A stretch of DNA of 64,000 bases from Acetobacter garciniae (GTDB lineage Bacteria > Pseudomonadota > Alphaproteobacteria > Acetobacterales > Acetobacteraceae), in NCBI RefSeq assembly GCF_017377735.1, contig NZ_JAFVMH010000001.1, positions 744,001 through 808,000 of the forward strand, given 5' to 3'. Positions 43,678 through 52,549 of this stretch are shown here, one piece after another. A program made the position numbers and the translations under genes. The notes under the pieces are model-generated. The model did not search any database. It saw nothing but the letters and a program-made list of their open reading frames with translations, and was not told the origin of the DNA. How positions within the stretch are numbered: the first letter of the stretch is position 1; every line of letters begins with the position of its first letter.

Positions 43678-45066
43678 ATGGCTTACGCCACAACCAATCC
43701 TTATACCGGAGAAACACTCAAGGTTTTTGACAACGCGACCGACCAGCAGGTGCAGGCCGCACTGGACGGGGCCTATGCCGCGTTTGTGGACTGGCGCGAA
43801 ACCTCCTTCGCGCAGCGTGCGAAGGTGATGACCGCAGCCGCCACCATCCTGCGCGACAATCTTGATCATTATGCGCGCATCCTGACGCTGGAAATGGGCA
43901 AACTGCTTTCGGAAGCGAAAGCCGAGGTCATTCTTTCGGCCGAGATTTTTGAATATTACGCCGAACACGCCGAACGCCTTTTGGCCCCCGAAGCCCTGCC
44001 GGTCAAAAACCCCGAGGAAGGCCGCGCCATGCTGGTGCATGAGCCCCAGGGGATCGTGCTGGCGATCGAGCCGTGGAATTTTCCGTACTACCAGATTGCC
44101 CGCATCATCGCCCCCCAGCTTTCCGCCGGGAACACGGTGCTGCTCAAGCATGCCTCCAACGTGCCGCAAAGTGCCGCTGCCTTTGACGACCTGATGGTCA
44201 AGGCCGGCCTGCCTGATGGCGCGTTCCGCAATCTCTACCTGGCACGCCACCATACCGAAACGGTGCTGAACGATACGCGCGTATGCGGGGTGGCCCTGAC
44301 CGGTTCCGAAGGTGCGGGTGCGATCGTGGCATCGGTCGCGGGCAAGGCCCTGAAAAAGGCGACGATGGAACTGGGTGGTTCGGACGCGTTTATCGTGCTC
44401 GACGACGCGGATCTGGAAAAAGCCGTGAAATGGGCCGTTTTCGGCCGTCACTGGAATTCCGGGCAGGTCTGCGTTTCGGCCAAGCGCCTGATTGTGGCCG
44501 ATGCGATCTATGACCAGTTCGTGGCGCTTTACAAGAAAGGCGTGGCCGAACTGCGCGCGGGCGACCCGCTGGCGCCTGAAACCACGCTGGCCCCCCTTTC
44601 CTCGCAGAAAGCAGCTGACGACCTGGCTGCACAGGTGGAACAGGCCCGTGAACTTGGTGCCGTGGTCGAGGTGATCGGCGCACCCGTTCCCGAGAAGGGC
44701 GCGTTCTTCCGGCCGCTGCTGATGACCAACCTGGAGAACAACCCTGCCCGCCATTGGGAGTTCTTTGGCCCCGTAACGCAGCTATACCGCGCCAAGGACG
44801 AAAACGACGCGGTGCGTATTGCCAACGATTCACCTTACGGCCTGGGTGGTTCGGTCTTTACGCGCAACACCGAACGCGGCGTGGCCGTGGCGCGGCGTAT
44901 CTATACGGGCATGGTGTTCGTCAACCACCCCACCATGGTCAAGGCCGACCTGCCGTTTGGCGGTGTGGCACGTTCGGGCTACGGCCGTGAACTGATCGGC
45001 CTGGGGATCAAGGAGTTCGTGAACCACAAGCTGATCGACGTGGTGGATATCGACGCGCCGTTCTGA
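43678..45066 (+). CDS. NAD(P)-dependent aldehyde dehydrogenase (succinate-semialdehyde type)
   Basis: A 462-residue cytoplasmic aldehyde dehydrogenase. The catalytic base E231 is in MELGGSDAF, the nucleophile C265 in NSGQVCVSAKR, and the PWNFPYYQ segment is typical. The length and motifs are closest to the short succinate-semialdehyde dehydrogenase group (GabD2/Sad type), but the substrate cannot be fixed by reading. GAGGAG lies 12 bp before ATG. It is divergent from the AraC-type regulator and ends in a bidirectional terminator shared with the IclR gene. In acetic acid bacteria cytosolic aldehyde dehydrogenases complement the membrane-bound ones. Confidence 0.88.
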   Translation: MAYATTNPYTGETLKVFDNATDQQVQAALDGAYAAFVDWRETSFAQRAKVMTAAATILRDNLDHYARILTLEMGKLLSEAKAEVILSAEIFEYYAEHAERLLAPEALPVKNPEEGRAMLVHEPQGIVLAIEPWNFPYYQIARIIAPQLSAGNTVLLKHASNVPQSAAAFDDLMVKAGLPDGAFRNLYLARHHTETVLNDTRVCGVALTGSEGAGAIVASVAGKALKKATMELGGSDAFIVLDDADLEKAVKWAVFGRHWNSGQVCVSAKRLIVADAIYDQFVALYKKGVAELRAGDPLAPETTLAPLSSQKAADDLAAQVEQARELGAVVEVIGAPVPEKGAFFRPLLMTNLENNPARHWEFFGPVTQLYRAKDENDAVRIANDSPYGLGGSVFTRNTERGVAVARRIYTGMVFVNHPTMVKADLPFGGVARSGYGRELIGLGIKEFVNHKLIDVVDIDAPF

Positions 45067-45117
45067 TCGGTTTCGCTCCATCCTGTGCAGCCTGCCCCAG
45101 TGCGGGCTGCATGGTCC

Positions 45118-45151
45118 AAAAAAGCCCGGCCATTGCAGGTCGGGCTTTTTT
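45118..45151. terminator. Bidirectional terminator between aldehyde dehydrogenase and iclR
   Basis: AAAAAAGCCCG at 45118-45128 and CGGGCTTTTTT at 45141-45151 around a 12-nt loop. There is a U-run on both strands, as expected between two convergent genes (aldehyde dehydrogenase on the plus strand, IclR on the minus). Confidence 0.8.
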
Positions 45152-45185
45152 CGTTAGCGCAGGATGCAGGCTTTTGCGGCGCTGG

Positions 45186-45980
45186 CTACTGCCGGGCGGC
45201 CCCGGCCGCAAGGGCTACGGCAATACGCTGCGCGCCGATCCTGAGGATATGTTCGTAATCCGCCCGTTTCTCGCCCAGCACAGAAGCCACCCCACCCGTA
45301 AGTGCAAGGCTGAAGATTACCCCCACCTCTGGCAGGTGAACGGGACAGGCCAGCCCGCCAAAGCCCTGGTAGTCTTCACCGTCGCATACGGCCACCGCAC
45401 CGTTCTTGATGGCGGCGAACTGCGCGAACAGGTCTTCGACATCCGTTATGGTTTTATCGGTCAGGCGTGGCAGCGGGTATGGCAGGATACGCCGGACAAG
45501 GGCCGGGTCCTGGAACGCCAGGATGGCCTTGGCGGATGATGCCGAATGAATCGTGAGATACCGGCCCGGAACCACATACCCGCTTGATGGATTGTCGGGC
45601 GTGACCATGGCGACCGAACGGATTTTAAGGTCATCGAACCTGGCGATATAGCAGGTCTGCCCCGTCTGTTCGGCAATGTCGGCCAGCACGCTGCGCGTGA
45701 CGTTTTCGACCCAGTCCGCCCCGGCACTGGTGTAGAGCAGGCGCCGCATCCTGGCCCCTGTCACGTAAAGCTGCGGGGCGGTTGGATGGCAGTCCAGCAG
45801 GCGGCTCTCGGTCAGTCCCCGCAGCAGGCGATGGACCGTGGGCTTGGGCAGGTCCACGATATCGGCAATCTGCCCGAGCCCGATACCGGAAGGAAAGGCC
45901 GAGACAACCTCAAGAATGCGAAAATAACGCTCCAGCGGCTTTTCATCGCTCTTGATGGTCTGAACGGGCGTATCTGGCAT
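45186..45980 (-). CDS. IclR-family transcriptional regulator
   Basis: A 264-residue regulator. The N-terminal winged helix (about 15-80) shows ILEVVSAFPSGIGLGQIADIVDLPKPTVHRLLRGL-type spacing, with the recognition helix LPKPTVHRLL, and the C-terminal IclR effector domain (about 95-255) has the GYVVPGRYLTIHSASSAKAIL region. It is the last gene of oxidase-aldehyde dehydrogenase-iclR, 23 bp after the dehydrogenase, so it is probably an autoregulated local regulator of this catabolic set and of the divergent aminotransferase. The ligand is unknown. Confidence 0.9.
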   Translation of the reverse strand: MPDTPVQTIKSDEKPLERYFRILEVVSAFPSGIGLGQIADIVDLPKPTVHRLLRGLTESRLLDCHPTAPQLYVTGARMRRLLYTSAGADWVENVTRSVLADIAEQTGQTCYIARFDDLKIRSVAMVTPDNPSSGYVVPGRYLTIHSASSAKAILAFQDPALVRRILPYPLPRLTDKTITDVEDLFAQFAAIKNGAVAVCDGEDYQGFGGLACPVHLPEVGVIFSLALTGGVASVLGEKRADYEHILRIGAQRIAVALAAGAARQ

Positions 45981-46003
45981 TGTCTGTGTGGTACCCTACC
46001 CTG

Positions 46004-47581
46004 TCATTCCAGCACGGTGCGGGACTGCTCACGCATGAACTGCGGCAGGTAATGCGGGCCCAGCCCCCCTTTAAGGGTCACGCCCGATCCCTTCCAGCCA
46101 CAGAAACTCTGCACACCCGGCCAGGCCCCCGTTGTCGCCCCGCTGGGGCGGTTGGCGTAGAGGGCTCCGGCTTCCGCCGTGTTCAGAAAATACTCAAGCT
46201 CCGCTGCGTCTTCGGTATAGATACCCGCCGCCAGCCCGTAGAGCACGTCATTTCCTTCTGCTATGGCCTCTTCAAGGCTGGTAACGCTGCGCAGGGCCAG
46301 CAGTGGCAGGAACTGTTCCTCCTTGGTCAGGACATGGCCCTTGTCCACCTGCACCAGGGTCGGTTCGAAATACTGCCCGCCTTTCAGTTCGGCAGGCACC
46401 GTTGCGCGCTTGCCGCCGAACAGAACGGCTCCCTGTGCGTGGGCGGCTTCCAGCGCGTGGGTCATGCGGTGGGCTGCGGCTTCGTTATAGACCGGTCCCA
46501 GAAATGTCTCGCGCTTTTCGGGGTTGCCTATGACAAGGCCTGCGGTATAGGCGCGCAGGCGTTCGACAAACTCGTCCCTGACCGTCTCGTCCACATACAC
46601 GACGGAACACGCACTGCATTTCTGCCCCTGCAGGCCGAAAGCAGAGCGTGCGACACCCTGTGCTGCTTTGGCCAGGTCGGCGTTTTTGCTGACATAGGCC
46701 GGGTTTTTCCCGCCCATTTCGGCAATGACCGGCCGGGCATAGGGGCCGGCATTGATCAGGCGCATGATATGCATGCCCGTCCGGTAAGACCCCGTGAACG
46801 CCACGCCGGCAATACCGGGATGTTCGACCAGTGCCGCCCCGGTTTCGTTCCCGCCGACCACAAGGTTGACAACACCGGGTGGCACGCCTGCCTCGGCCAA
46901 TGTGTCCATGACGATCCGTGCTGTCAGCGAACAGCCTTCTGATGGCTTCATGACCACGGTATTGCCCGTCACCAGGGCCCCCGCACTCATGCCGATCAAG
47001 AGGGCGGCAGGGTAATTGAACGGCGACACCACGCCGAACACGCCCAGCGGGCGCAGGATGCTGACCGTACTTTCATGCGGGAAAACACGGTTCAGCGGCG
47101 TCACATAGCCATTGTGCCGCTCCATTTCGTCGCAATAATAGCAGACCATGTCGAAGACCTCGTCCGCCTCCCCCAGGGCTTCGACACGTGATTTGCCGAC
47201 TTCGAACAGGGCAGCCAGGGCAAGATCGTATTTGCGCGCATACAGGATCTTCGCCCATGCGCGCAGGAGTTCGATACGGCCCTGCCAGCCCATGGCGGCC
47301 CAGGCCGGGAACGCGGCCTGGGCGGCTCCCACTGCGCGGTCCACCGCCTGATCGGATGCGGCGAAAAAGGAGCCCAGTTCGGTAACACCATCGATGGGGC
47401 TGCAAACGGCAAAGGGCGTGCCCGCGGTATCGTCCTTGCCGCCGATGCTGTTGGCATGGGTGCGGCCCAGCACGCTGGCCTTGAAGTCCGGCAGTCTTGC
47501 ATCCAGAAAATCATGCAGCGGGGTCAGGTCCACGCCGGTATTGGCATAGGTGACACGGGGAAGGTGCGCGGTAGCGGACAT
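46004..47581 (-). CDS. Aldehyde dehydrogenase, 1-pyrroline-5-carboxylate dehydrogenase-like
   Basis: A 525-residue aldehyde dehydrogenase of the long RocA/PutA type. The base E288 is in IAEMGGKNP and the nucleophile C322 in LQGQKCSACS, the pattern typical of the P5C-dehydrogenase branch; VSPFNYPAALL is also typical. Its likely substrate is a semialdehyde or other short-chain aldehyde carrying an amino or carboxyl group, but a true proline pathway would need a proline dehydrogenase, which is absent. It is 45 bp after the FAD oxidase and 23 bp before iclR, so the three form one transcript. Confidence 0.85.
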   Translation of the reverse strand: MSATAHLPRVTYANTGVDLTPLHDFLDARLPDFKASVLGRTHANSIGGKDDTAGTPFAVCSPIDGVTELGSFFAASDQAVDRAVGAAQAAFPAWAAMGWQGRIELLRAWAKILYARKYDLALAALFEVGKSRVEALGEADEVFDMVCYYCDEMERHNGYVTPLNRVFPHESTVSILRPLGVFGVVSPFNYPAALLIGMSAGALVTGNTVVMKPSEGCSLTARIVMDTLAEAGVPPGVVNLVVGGNETGAALVEHPGIAGVAFTGSYRTGMHIMRLINAGPYARPVIAEMGGKNPAYVSKNADLAKAAQGVARSAFGLQGQKCSACSVVYVDETVRDEFVERLRAYTAGLVIGNPEKRETFLGPVYNEAAAHRMTHALEAAHAQGAVLFGGKRATVPAELKGGQYFEPTLVQVDKGHVLTKEEQFLPLLALRSVTSLEEAIAEGNDVLYGLAAGIYTEDAAELEYFLNTAEAGALYANRPSGATTGAWPGVQSFCGWKGSGVTLKGGLGPHYLPQFMREQSRTVLE

Positions 47582-47626
47582 GATTGCTCCTGTCAGGGGG
47601 GATTTGTTCCAGGGGGCTTGGGGTGT

Positions 47627-48943
47627 TTACGCGGCAATGGCGCCTGATGGCGTGCGGGCGTCCAGGCCTTGCCAGTAGCGTGTGACAAGCGGGACGAACC
47701 ACGGTCGGCCATTATAGAAGGGCATGGACCGGAAAGACTTGTCAGCGAACAGGCTTGCGGCTTCCCTGCGGCCCAGCACGGCCTGGCCTATCTTGGTGCC
47801 CAGATATGTCCCCATGGGGACACCCACGAAGCAATAACCGGCGGCAAAATAAATACCGTCATGGCAGCCCATATGCGGGAACAGGTCGAAGGTTGCGGCA
47901 CATTTGCCGGTCCAGACCGTGTCAAGCTCCGCCTGGGCCAGCGAGGGTATGAGGGTGCCCAGCATCCTTTGCAGGTGTCGGCCCTTGTCGGGCAGGTTCG
48001 CTAGGGCTGAGCCTGTGAGGCCGCCGAACAAAACGCGCGTGCCATCGGGCGACGGGCGGACGAACAGCGCATTATGGTTGGAATCGATCGTGACTTTGCC
48101 GCCAGGTATGGCGCGGGCCATGGCTTCGGGCGACAGGGGCCCCGTTGCGATCATGAACGCATCGAAGGGGATAAGCCGCCTGTCCAGCCAGGGCAGGAGG
48201 CCATGCGTATAGCCGTTCGTGCCGATGACGACATCGCGGCAGGTGATCTCCCCCCGGCTTGTCCGCACGCGAAAGGCGCCCTGCTGCCCGCTTATGGACA
48301 GCACGGGCGTGTTGTCCACGAACGCCACCCCCGCGCGCCGGGCGGCGGCTAGCAGCCCCGCATGGTACAGCCCCGGATGCAGCCCGCCCAGCCCATGGAC
48401 AATGGCCCCGCCGACATATTTATCCGTTCCCAGTTCGCGCGTGACATTCGAGCGCGATACGGGTGTGAACGCAAATCCCATATGCTTGCGCTGGGTATCG
48501 AGATCGCTGAGCAACGCCGCCAGATGCGCTTCGGACGCACAGGGCAGGAAACGGCCATTGGTGTTCATGAAGCAGGCAATATTTTCCTCGGCGATCCGGC
48601 GTTCGACGGCGCGTACCGAGGCATCAAGTTCCCCGAAGAGTTGCAGCGCATAGGCCAGGCCGAATTTCTTTTCGACCGTGCCGAAGCCGTGCTTGAAGGA
48701 CCGGCTGACAAAGCCCGCATTGCGTGTGCTGGCCCCGAACCCCAGGGCCTGGGCTTCCACCACCACGACGGAGCGGCCCCCACGCGCGATTTCCAGCGCG
48801 GCGTTCAGCCCCGTCAGGCCCGAGCCGACGATAACCGCATCCACAGCAGTGGGCGGTGCCTCCCGGCTGGGGACAGGCCGGGGTGCTGCCTGCCACCAAT
48901 AGGGGGCGTCGGGCGGGGCTGGTGCTGGGTTCGTGGGTGCCAT
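47627..48943 (-). CDS. FAD-dependent amine/amino-acid oxidoreductase (DAO/PuuB type)
   Basis: A 438-residue flavoprotein of the D-amino-acid oxidase superfamily. The dinucleotide motif VIVGSGLTGLNAALEIA is near residue 37, followed by the FAD segment GASTRNAGF. An N-terminal aromatic stretch (PYWWQAAPRP) like that of gamma-glutamylputrescine oxidoreductase (PuuB) precedes it. Such enzymes oxidise primary or secondary amines to imines and aldehydes. No signal peptide; cytoplasmic or membrane-associated. It is the first gene of the operon with the P5C-dehydrogenase-like enzyme and iclR. Substrate unknown. Confidence 0.85.
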   Translation of the reverse strand: MAPTNPAPAPPDAPYWWQAAPRPVPSREAPPTAVDAVIVGSGLTGLNAALEIARGGRSVVVVEAQALGFGASTRNAGFVSRSFKHGFGTVEKKFGLAYALQLFGELDASVRAVERRIAEENIACFMNTNGRFLPCASEAHLAALLSDLDTQRKHMGFAFTPVSRSNVTRELGTDKYVGGAIVHGLGGLHPGLYHAGLLAAARRAGVAFVDNTPVLSISGQQGAFRVRTSRGEITCRDVVIGTNGYTHGLLPWLDRRLIPFDAFMIATGPLSPEAMARAIPGGKVTIDSNHNALFVRPSPDGTRVLFGGLTGSALANLPDKGRHLQRMLGTLIPSLAQAELDTVWTGKCAATFDLFPHMGCHDGIYFAAGYCFVGVPMGTYLGTKIGQAVLGRREAASLFADKSFRSMPFYNGRPWFVPLVTRYWQGLDARTPSGAIAA

Positions 48944-48955
48944 GGCGTCTTTTCG

Positions 48956-49098
48956 TTCCGAAAACCGGAATTGAATGTCTATTTCAAAATCAGGCTAATT
49001 CGCCAAAAATGCCCATGTCAACGAAATTTTGTTTCGGAATCGTTCAAAAAATCGGATAGTGGTTTACAGGAATTTCTAAAGTCATACCGATAATCGGA
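48956..49098. promoter_or_regulatory. Candidate operators in the oxidase-aminotransferase divergent gap
   Basis: Three short palindromes occur in the 167-bp divergent gap: TTCCG-N5-CGGAA at 48956-48970, CGAAA-N5-TTTCG at 49022-49036, and CCGAT-A-ATCGG at 49088-49098. The first and second have the same 5-5-5 layout, as expected for an operator of a dimeric regulator such as the local IclR. Binding is inferred only. Confidence 0.35.
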
Positions 49099-49110
49099 AG
49101 CGGAGCGATC

Positions 49111-50427
49111 ATGCTGTACCCCTCACCCGCCTCGGTGTCCCGGGCCCTGTACGAACGGGCCACGCAGTTCCTGCCCGGCGGCAACACACGCACGACAGTC
49201 TATATGAAACCCTACCCCATCTACGTCGCGCGCGGGGCCGGTAGTCGCATATGGGATGTGGACGGCGATGAGAGAATTGACTGCATCAATAACTTCACCG
49301 CCCAGATTCACGGTCACGCGCATCCCGTCATCAACGAAGCGGTGCGCAAGCAGCTTGAGCTTGGAACCTGCTTCGGCCTGCCGACCGAGGCCGAGATCGA
49401 CCTTGCGGAACTGCTATGCGGGCGCGTGCGCTCGGTCCAGGCGATGCGCTTCACCAATTCCGGCACGGAAGCGGTCATGATGGCCATGAAGGCCGCCCGC
49501 GCTTTTACCGGCCGCCCCAAGATCGCGAAGGTGGAAGGCGCCTATCACGGCTCCTATGACTATGCCGAAGTCAGCCTGGACCCAAGCCCCGCCAACTGGG
49601 GCGCCGACCCTTCGTCCATTCCCTATGCGCAGGGAACGCCCCAGACCGTGCTGCAGGACGTGGTGGTGCTGCCCTTCAACAACCCCGAAGCCGCGCGCCG
49701 TCTGGTTCTGGCACACCGGGACACACTTGCTGCCATCGTCGTGGACCCCATGCCCAACCGGGCCGGTCTTGTGCCTGCCAGTGCCGAATACATCCAGGCC
49801 CTGCGTGCCGTGGCGGATGAGATCGGCGCGTTGCTGATCTTTGATGAGGTCATCAGCTTCCGGCTTGGCCATGGGGGCGCGCAGCCCCTATGGGGGGTAG
49901 AGGCCGACCTGACCACCTTTGGCAAGATTATCGGCGGTGGTTTTCCGGTGGGGGCCGTGGGTGGCCGGCGCGATGTCATGGCCGTATTCGATCCGTCGGG
50001 CGGCAAGCCGGTTCTGCCGCATGGGGGCACGTTCTCGGCCAATCCTGTCTCGATGCGCGCGGGGATTGCCGCCCTCCAACTCCTTGATCATGCAGCTTTT
50101 ACGCGGCTGGCGGCCATGGGCGATCGCCTTCGGGCAGGCATTAATGCAGCCTTTGCCCGGCACGGGGTGGAAGGTCAGGCCGTGGGGATGGGGTCGTTGC
50201 TGAAAGTCCACCTTACCGCACGTGAGGTTGTCGATTATCGCACCGCCCTGCCCCACCCGGCCGAGGCCCATGCCCTCGCCACTTTCATGCTCGGCCTGCT
50301 CAATCGCGGCGTATTCGCGGCCAGCTACGGCCTTATGGCGCTTTCCACCCCCATGACGGAGGCGGATATCGACCACGTGATCGGTGCTGCCGATGAGGCA
50401 ATCGGCGATGTCGCCAGATCACGCTGA
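49111..50427 (+). CDS. Class III PLP aminotransferase (glutamate-1-semialdehyde aminomutase-like)
   Basis: A 438-residue fold-type I PLP enzyme. The cofactor aspartate D245 lies in LLIFDEVISFR and the Schiff-base lysine K272 in TTFGKIIGGGFPVG; the FTNSGTEAVMMA segment (residue 115 on) binds the phosphate. The sequence is of the HemL-like branch that also contains beta-amino-acid aminotransferases. A dedicated HemL is unlikely because the gene is embedded in a catabolic set. It is divergent from the oxidase-aldehyde dehydrogenase-iclR operon and has GGAG about 6 bp upstream of ATG. The 34-bp gap after it is convergent with the SDR gene. Confidence 0.85.
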   Translation: MLYPSPASVSRALYERATQFLPGGNTRTTVYMKPYPIYVARGAGSRIWDVDGDERIDCINNFTAQIHGHAHPVINEAVRKQLELGTCFGLPTEAEIDLAELLCGRVRSVQAMRFTNSGTEAVMMAMKAARAFTGRPKIAKVEGAYHGSYDYAEVSLDPSPANWGADPSSIPYAQGTPQTVLQDVVVLPFNNPEAARRLVLAHRDTLAAIVVDPMPNRAGLVPASAEYIQALRAVADEIGALLIFDEVISFRLGHGGAQPLWGVEADLTTFGKIIGGGFPVGAVGGRRDVMAVFDPSGGKPVLPHGGTFSANPVSMRAGIAALQLLDHAAFTRLAAMGDRLRAGINAAFARHGVEGQAVGMGSLLKVHLTAREVVDYRTALPHPAEAHALATFMLGLLNRGVFAASYGLMALSTPMTEADIDHVIGAADEAIGDVARSR

Positions 50428-50461
50428 AGCTGGCTGCGTGGGGTGCGAACCGGCCTCGCAG

Positions 50462-51310
50462 TCAGGCCCGGTCTTTCTGCCCCACGGCCAGCTTGAGCAG
50501 AATACGCTCGCGCAGCCTGCCCGGCACCAGCCGGACCAGCACCTCCAGCACCTTGAAAGGCCACGGAAAGGTATAGTCGCGCTGTTTTCTGGCAATGGCC
50601 CGGGCAATGCGGCGGGCCGCACCTTTGGCCGAAACAAGGAACGGCCTGGGCCCTTCCAGCCGCTGGCTCATGGGGGTGTCGACAAAACCGGGGGCGATCA
50701 GCGTTACGAACACCCCATGCTGCCGCCAGGACAGTCCGGCCGCCTTGGCAAAAAAAGCCAGGCCGGATTTCGAACTGCTGTAGGACGCGGCAAAAGGCAG
50801 TTCGTAAGACCCCGCGACCGAGCCGATCAGTGCAATCTGTCCCCCGCCCCGCTTGATCATGCCACGGGCGGCGGCGGTGGCCAGGGCTATGGGCGTTGCG
50901 TAATTGACCAGCGCCAGGCCAAGCACCTTGCCCGGGTCTTCGGTCATGTCGTCCGGTCCCTGAATATCCGACAGGCCCGCGCCCAGAATGACCAGGTCCA
51001 GCGCGTGGGCGGCATCGTCCTCCTCAAAGGCGGCAAGGGCTGCGTCCCCGTCGCGCAGGTCGATCTGTCGGGTAAAGACCTTCGCACCACGGGTGGTGCT
51101 GCGTGCGGCGATATCGGCCAGGCGCTGGGGATTCCGGCCCCACAGGACAAGCGTTCTGCCGGGTGCGGCGTAATGGTAGGCCAGTTCCGCGCCAATGCCC
51201 CCTGTAGCCCCTGTAATCAGGATCGCACGTGCGATTGGGGCTCTGCCTGTCGGGGCAACCGTGTCAGACGTCACATTTTTTCCCTTTCCCATTGAGGCGG
51301 AATAAGGCAT
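50462..51310 (-). CDS. Short-chain dehydrogenase/reductase
   Basis: A 282-residue NAD(P)-dependent SDR. The cofactor motif is ILITGATGGIGAELA, the NAG-type segment reads VILGAGLSDI, the catalytic serine is in ALIGSVAGSYELP, and the Tyr/Lys pair is in ASYSSSKSGL. The C-terminus contains a hydrophobic, basic tail (KVLEVLVRLVPGRLRERILL) that may contact membrane, as in lipid-acting reductases. The start is uncertain: ATG 51310 is preceded by AGGGG, while ATG 51292 and GTG 51277 are alternatives. It is divergent from a GNAT-like gene with a 33-bp gap, suggesting a shared promoter region and related function. The substrate is unknown; 3-ketosphinganine is one possibility. Confidence 0.82.
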   Translation of the reverse strand: MPYSASMGKGKNVTSDTVAPTGRAPIARAILITGATGGIGAELAYHYAAPGRTLVLWGRNPQRLADIAARSTTRGAKVFTRQIDLRDGDAALAAFEEDDAAHALDLVILGAGLSDIQGPDDMTEDPGKVLGLALVNYATPIALATAAARGMIKRGGGQIALIGSVAGSYELPFAASYSSSKSGLAFFAKAAGLSWRQHGVFVTLIAPGFVDTPMSQRLEGPRPFLVSAKGAARRIARAIARKQRDYTFPWPFKVLEVLVRLVPGRLRERILLKLAVGQKDRA

Positions 51311-51343
51311 CACCCCTGAAGTTCGCAGGTTCCAGATCATGGA

Positions 51344-52513
51344 GTGGCAATGGCTTCCCCGACCCAGATTACCGTGGCTCCTGTTTCGGGTTTCCGCCAG
51401 CTTTCCCTCTTTATAAAACTTCCGCGCATTCTTTACGATGGCTTGCCCGGCTATGTCGCACCTTTGGACATGGAAGAGCGAGACCTGCTGTCCCCCAAGC
51501 GGGCACATTTTTTCGATCACGGCTTTGCCTGCTATTTCCTGGCCTGGCGCAACGGTGTTCCCATCGGGCGGATATCCGCACAGATCGATGCGCTGGTGCT
51601 CAAGCAGGATGGGCCGCGCACCGGGTTCTTCGGCGCACTGGATACGGCCGAGCCCGCCTGTGTCGCCCCGCTGATGGAGGCGGCGCAAGCCTGGCTGAAA
51701 GCCCGCCGGATCGAACGCATACGCGGCCCCTGGACGCTGAACAGCAACGGCCAGTCCGGTCTCATGATCGAGGGCCAGCGTGAAATGCCCATGATCGGCA
51801 CCCCTTGGCAACCGCCGACGCTGGGGCCGGCGGTGGAGGCAGCGGGTTACGGCCGTGCGGTGGACCTGTTGTCCTACAGCATGGAAACCGGCCCTTCCGC
51901 CGAACGGGCCAACCAGTTGCCGGGGAATTTGCGCGAGCGGCTGGGCAATATCACCATGCGCGGCCTGCGGATGGACCATATTGCCGAAGACGCGGAAATC
52001 CTGCGCGATATCTATAACGATGCCTGGGCCGACACCTGGGGCAATGTTCCCCTGACGCAGCGCGATGTCGATGGGCTGCTCAAGTCGCTCAAACCCATCC
52101 TGCGTTCCGAACAATATGTGCTGGCCGAGGTGAATGGCGAACCTGCGGCCATTGCCCTGGTCGTTCCCAACATGTTCGATGTGGAGGGCGACCTGGGTGG
52201 CGCGCCTACCCCGCTGGGGTGGCTGAAACTGGGGAAACGCATTCTCCAGCACGACTTCCGCTCGGCCCGGGTGGTGCTGCTGGGGGTCCGGAAAAAATAT
52301 CTCGCCACGGCCCTGCGCGCGGTGTTGCCGGTGCTGATCATCGACGAACTGATGCGCCGTGGCCATGTTCTGCCCTACAGGACGATCGAACTGGGCTGGG
52401 TGCTGGAAACGCATGAAGGCCTGCGCAAGCTGATCGAGCGTATTTCGCCCACACCTTACAAGCGCCACCGGATGTACGAGAAAAATCTGGAGCTTTCTGC
52501 GCCTACGTCCTGA
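51344..52513 (+). CDS. GNAT-like acyltransferase, function unknown
   Basis: A 389-residue protein that I place in the GNAT-like superfamily by fold pattern rather than by a firm family match. The first half contains a GNAT-type beta-hairpin (CYFLAWRNGVPIGRISAQID) and a conserved NSNGQSGLMIEG segment followed by an MIGTPWQPP motif; the second half is a second acetyltransferase-like unit with QYVLAEVNGEPAAIALVVP and ends with a basic tail (SPTPYKRHRMYEKNL). Long, single-gene members of this type are widespread but poorly described, and one branch in Caulobacter makes ceramide. It is divergent from the SDR, 33 bp away. No signal peptide. Confidence 0.72.
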   Translation: MAMASPTQITVAPVSGFRQLSLFIKLPRILYDGLPGYVAPLDMEERDLLSPKRAHFFDHGFACYFLAWRNGVPIGRISAQIDALVLKQDGPRTGFFGALDTAEPACVAPLMEAAQAWLKARRIERIRGPWTLNSNGQSGLMIEGQREMPMIGTPWQPPTLGPAVEAAGYGRAVDLLSYSMETGPSAERANQLPGNLRERLGNITMRGLRMDHIAEDAEILRDIYNDAWADTWGNVPLTQRDVDGLLKSLKPILRSEQYVLAEVNGEPAAIALVVPNMFDVEGDLGGAPTPLGWLKLGKRILQHDFRSARVVLLGVRKKYLATALRAVLPVLIIDELMRRGHVLPYRTIELGWVLETHEGLRKLIERISPTPYKRHRMYEKNLELSAPTS

Positions 52514-52549
52514 CCGGCCCGGACATATCCGCCCTTTTCATTCAGCCCC

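Noticed and set aside
49111..50427. Assignment of the aminotransferase as HemL (glutamate-1-semialdehyde aminomutase)
   Set aside because: Alphaproteobacteria make 5-aminolevulinate by HemA (ALA synthase), and the catabolic context argues for a different substrate.
50462..52468. A 668-codon open frame on the minus strand through the SDR gene and antisense to the GNAT-like gene
   Set aside because: Only its last 280 or so codons have SDR homology. The rest is antisense to a coding gene with good codon pattern and has no recognisable domain, as expected for high-GC DNA.
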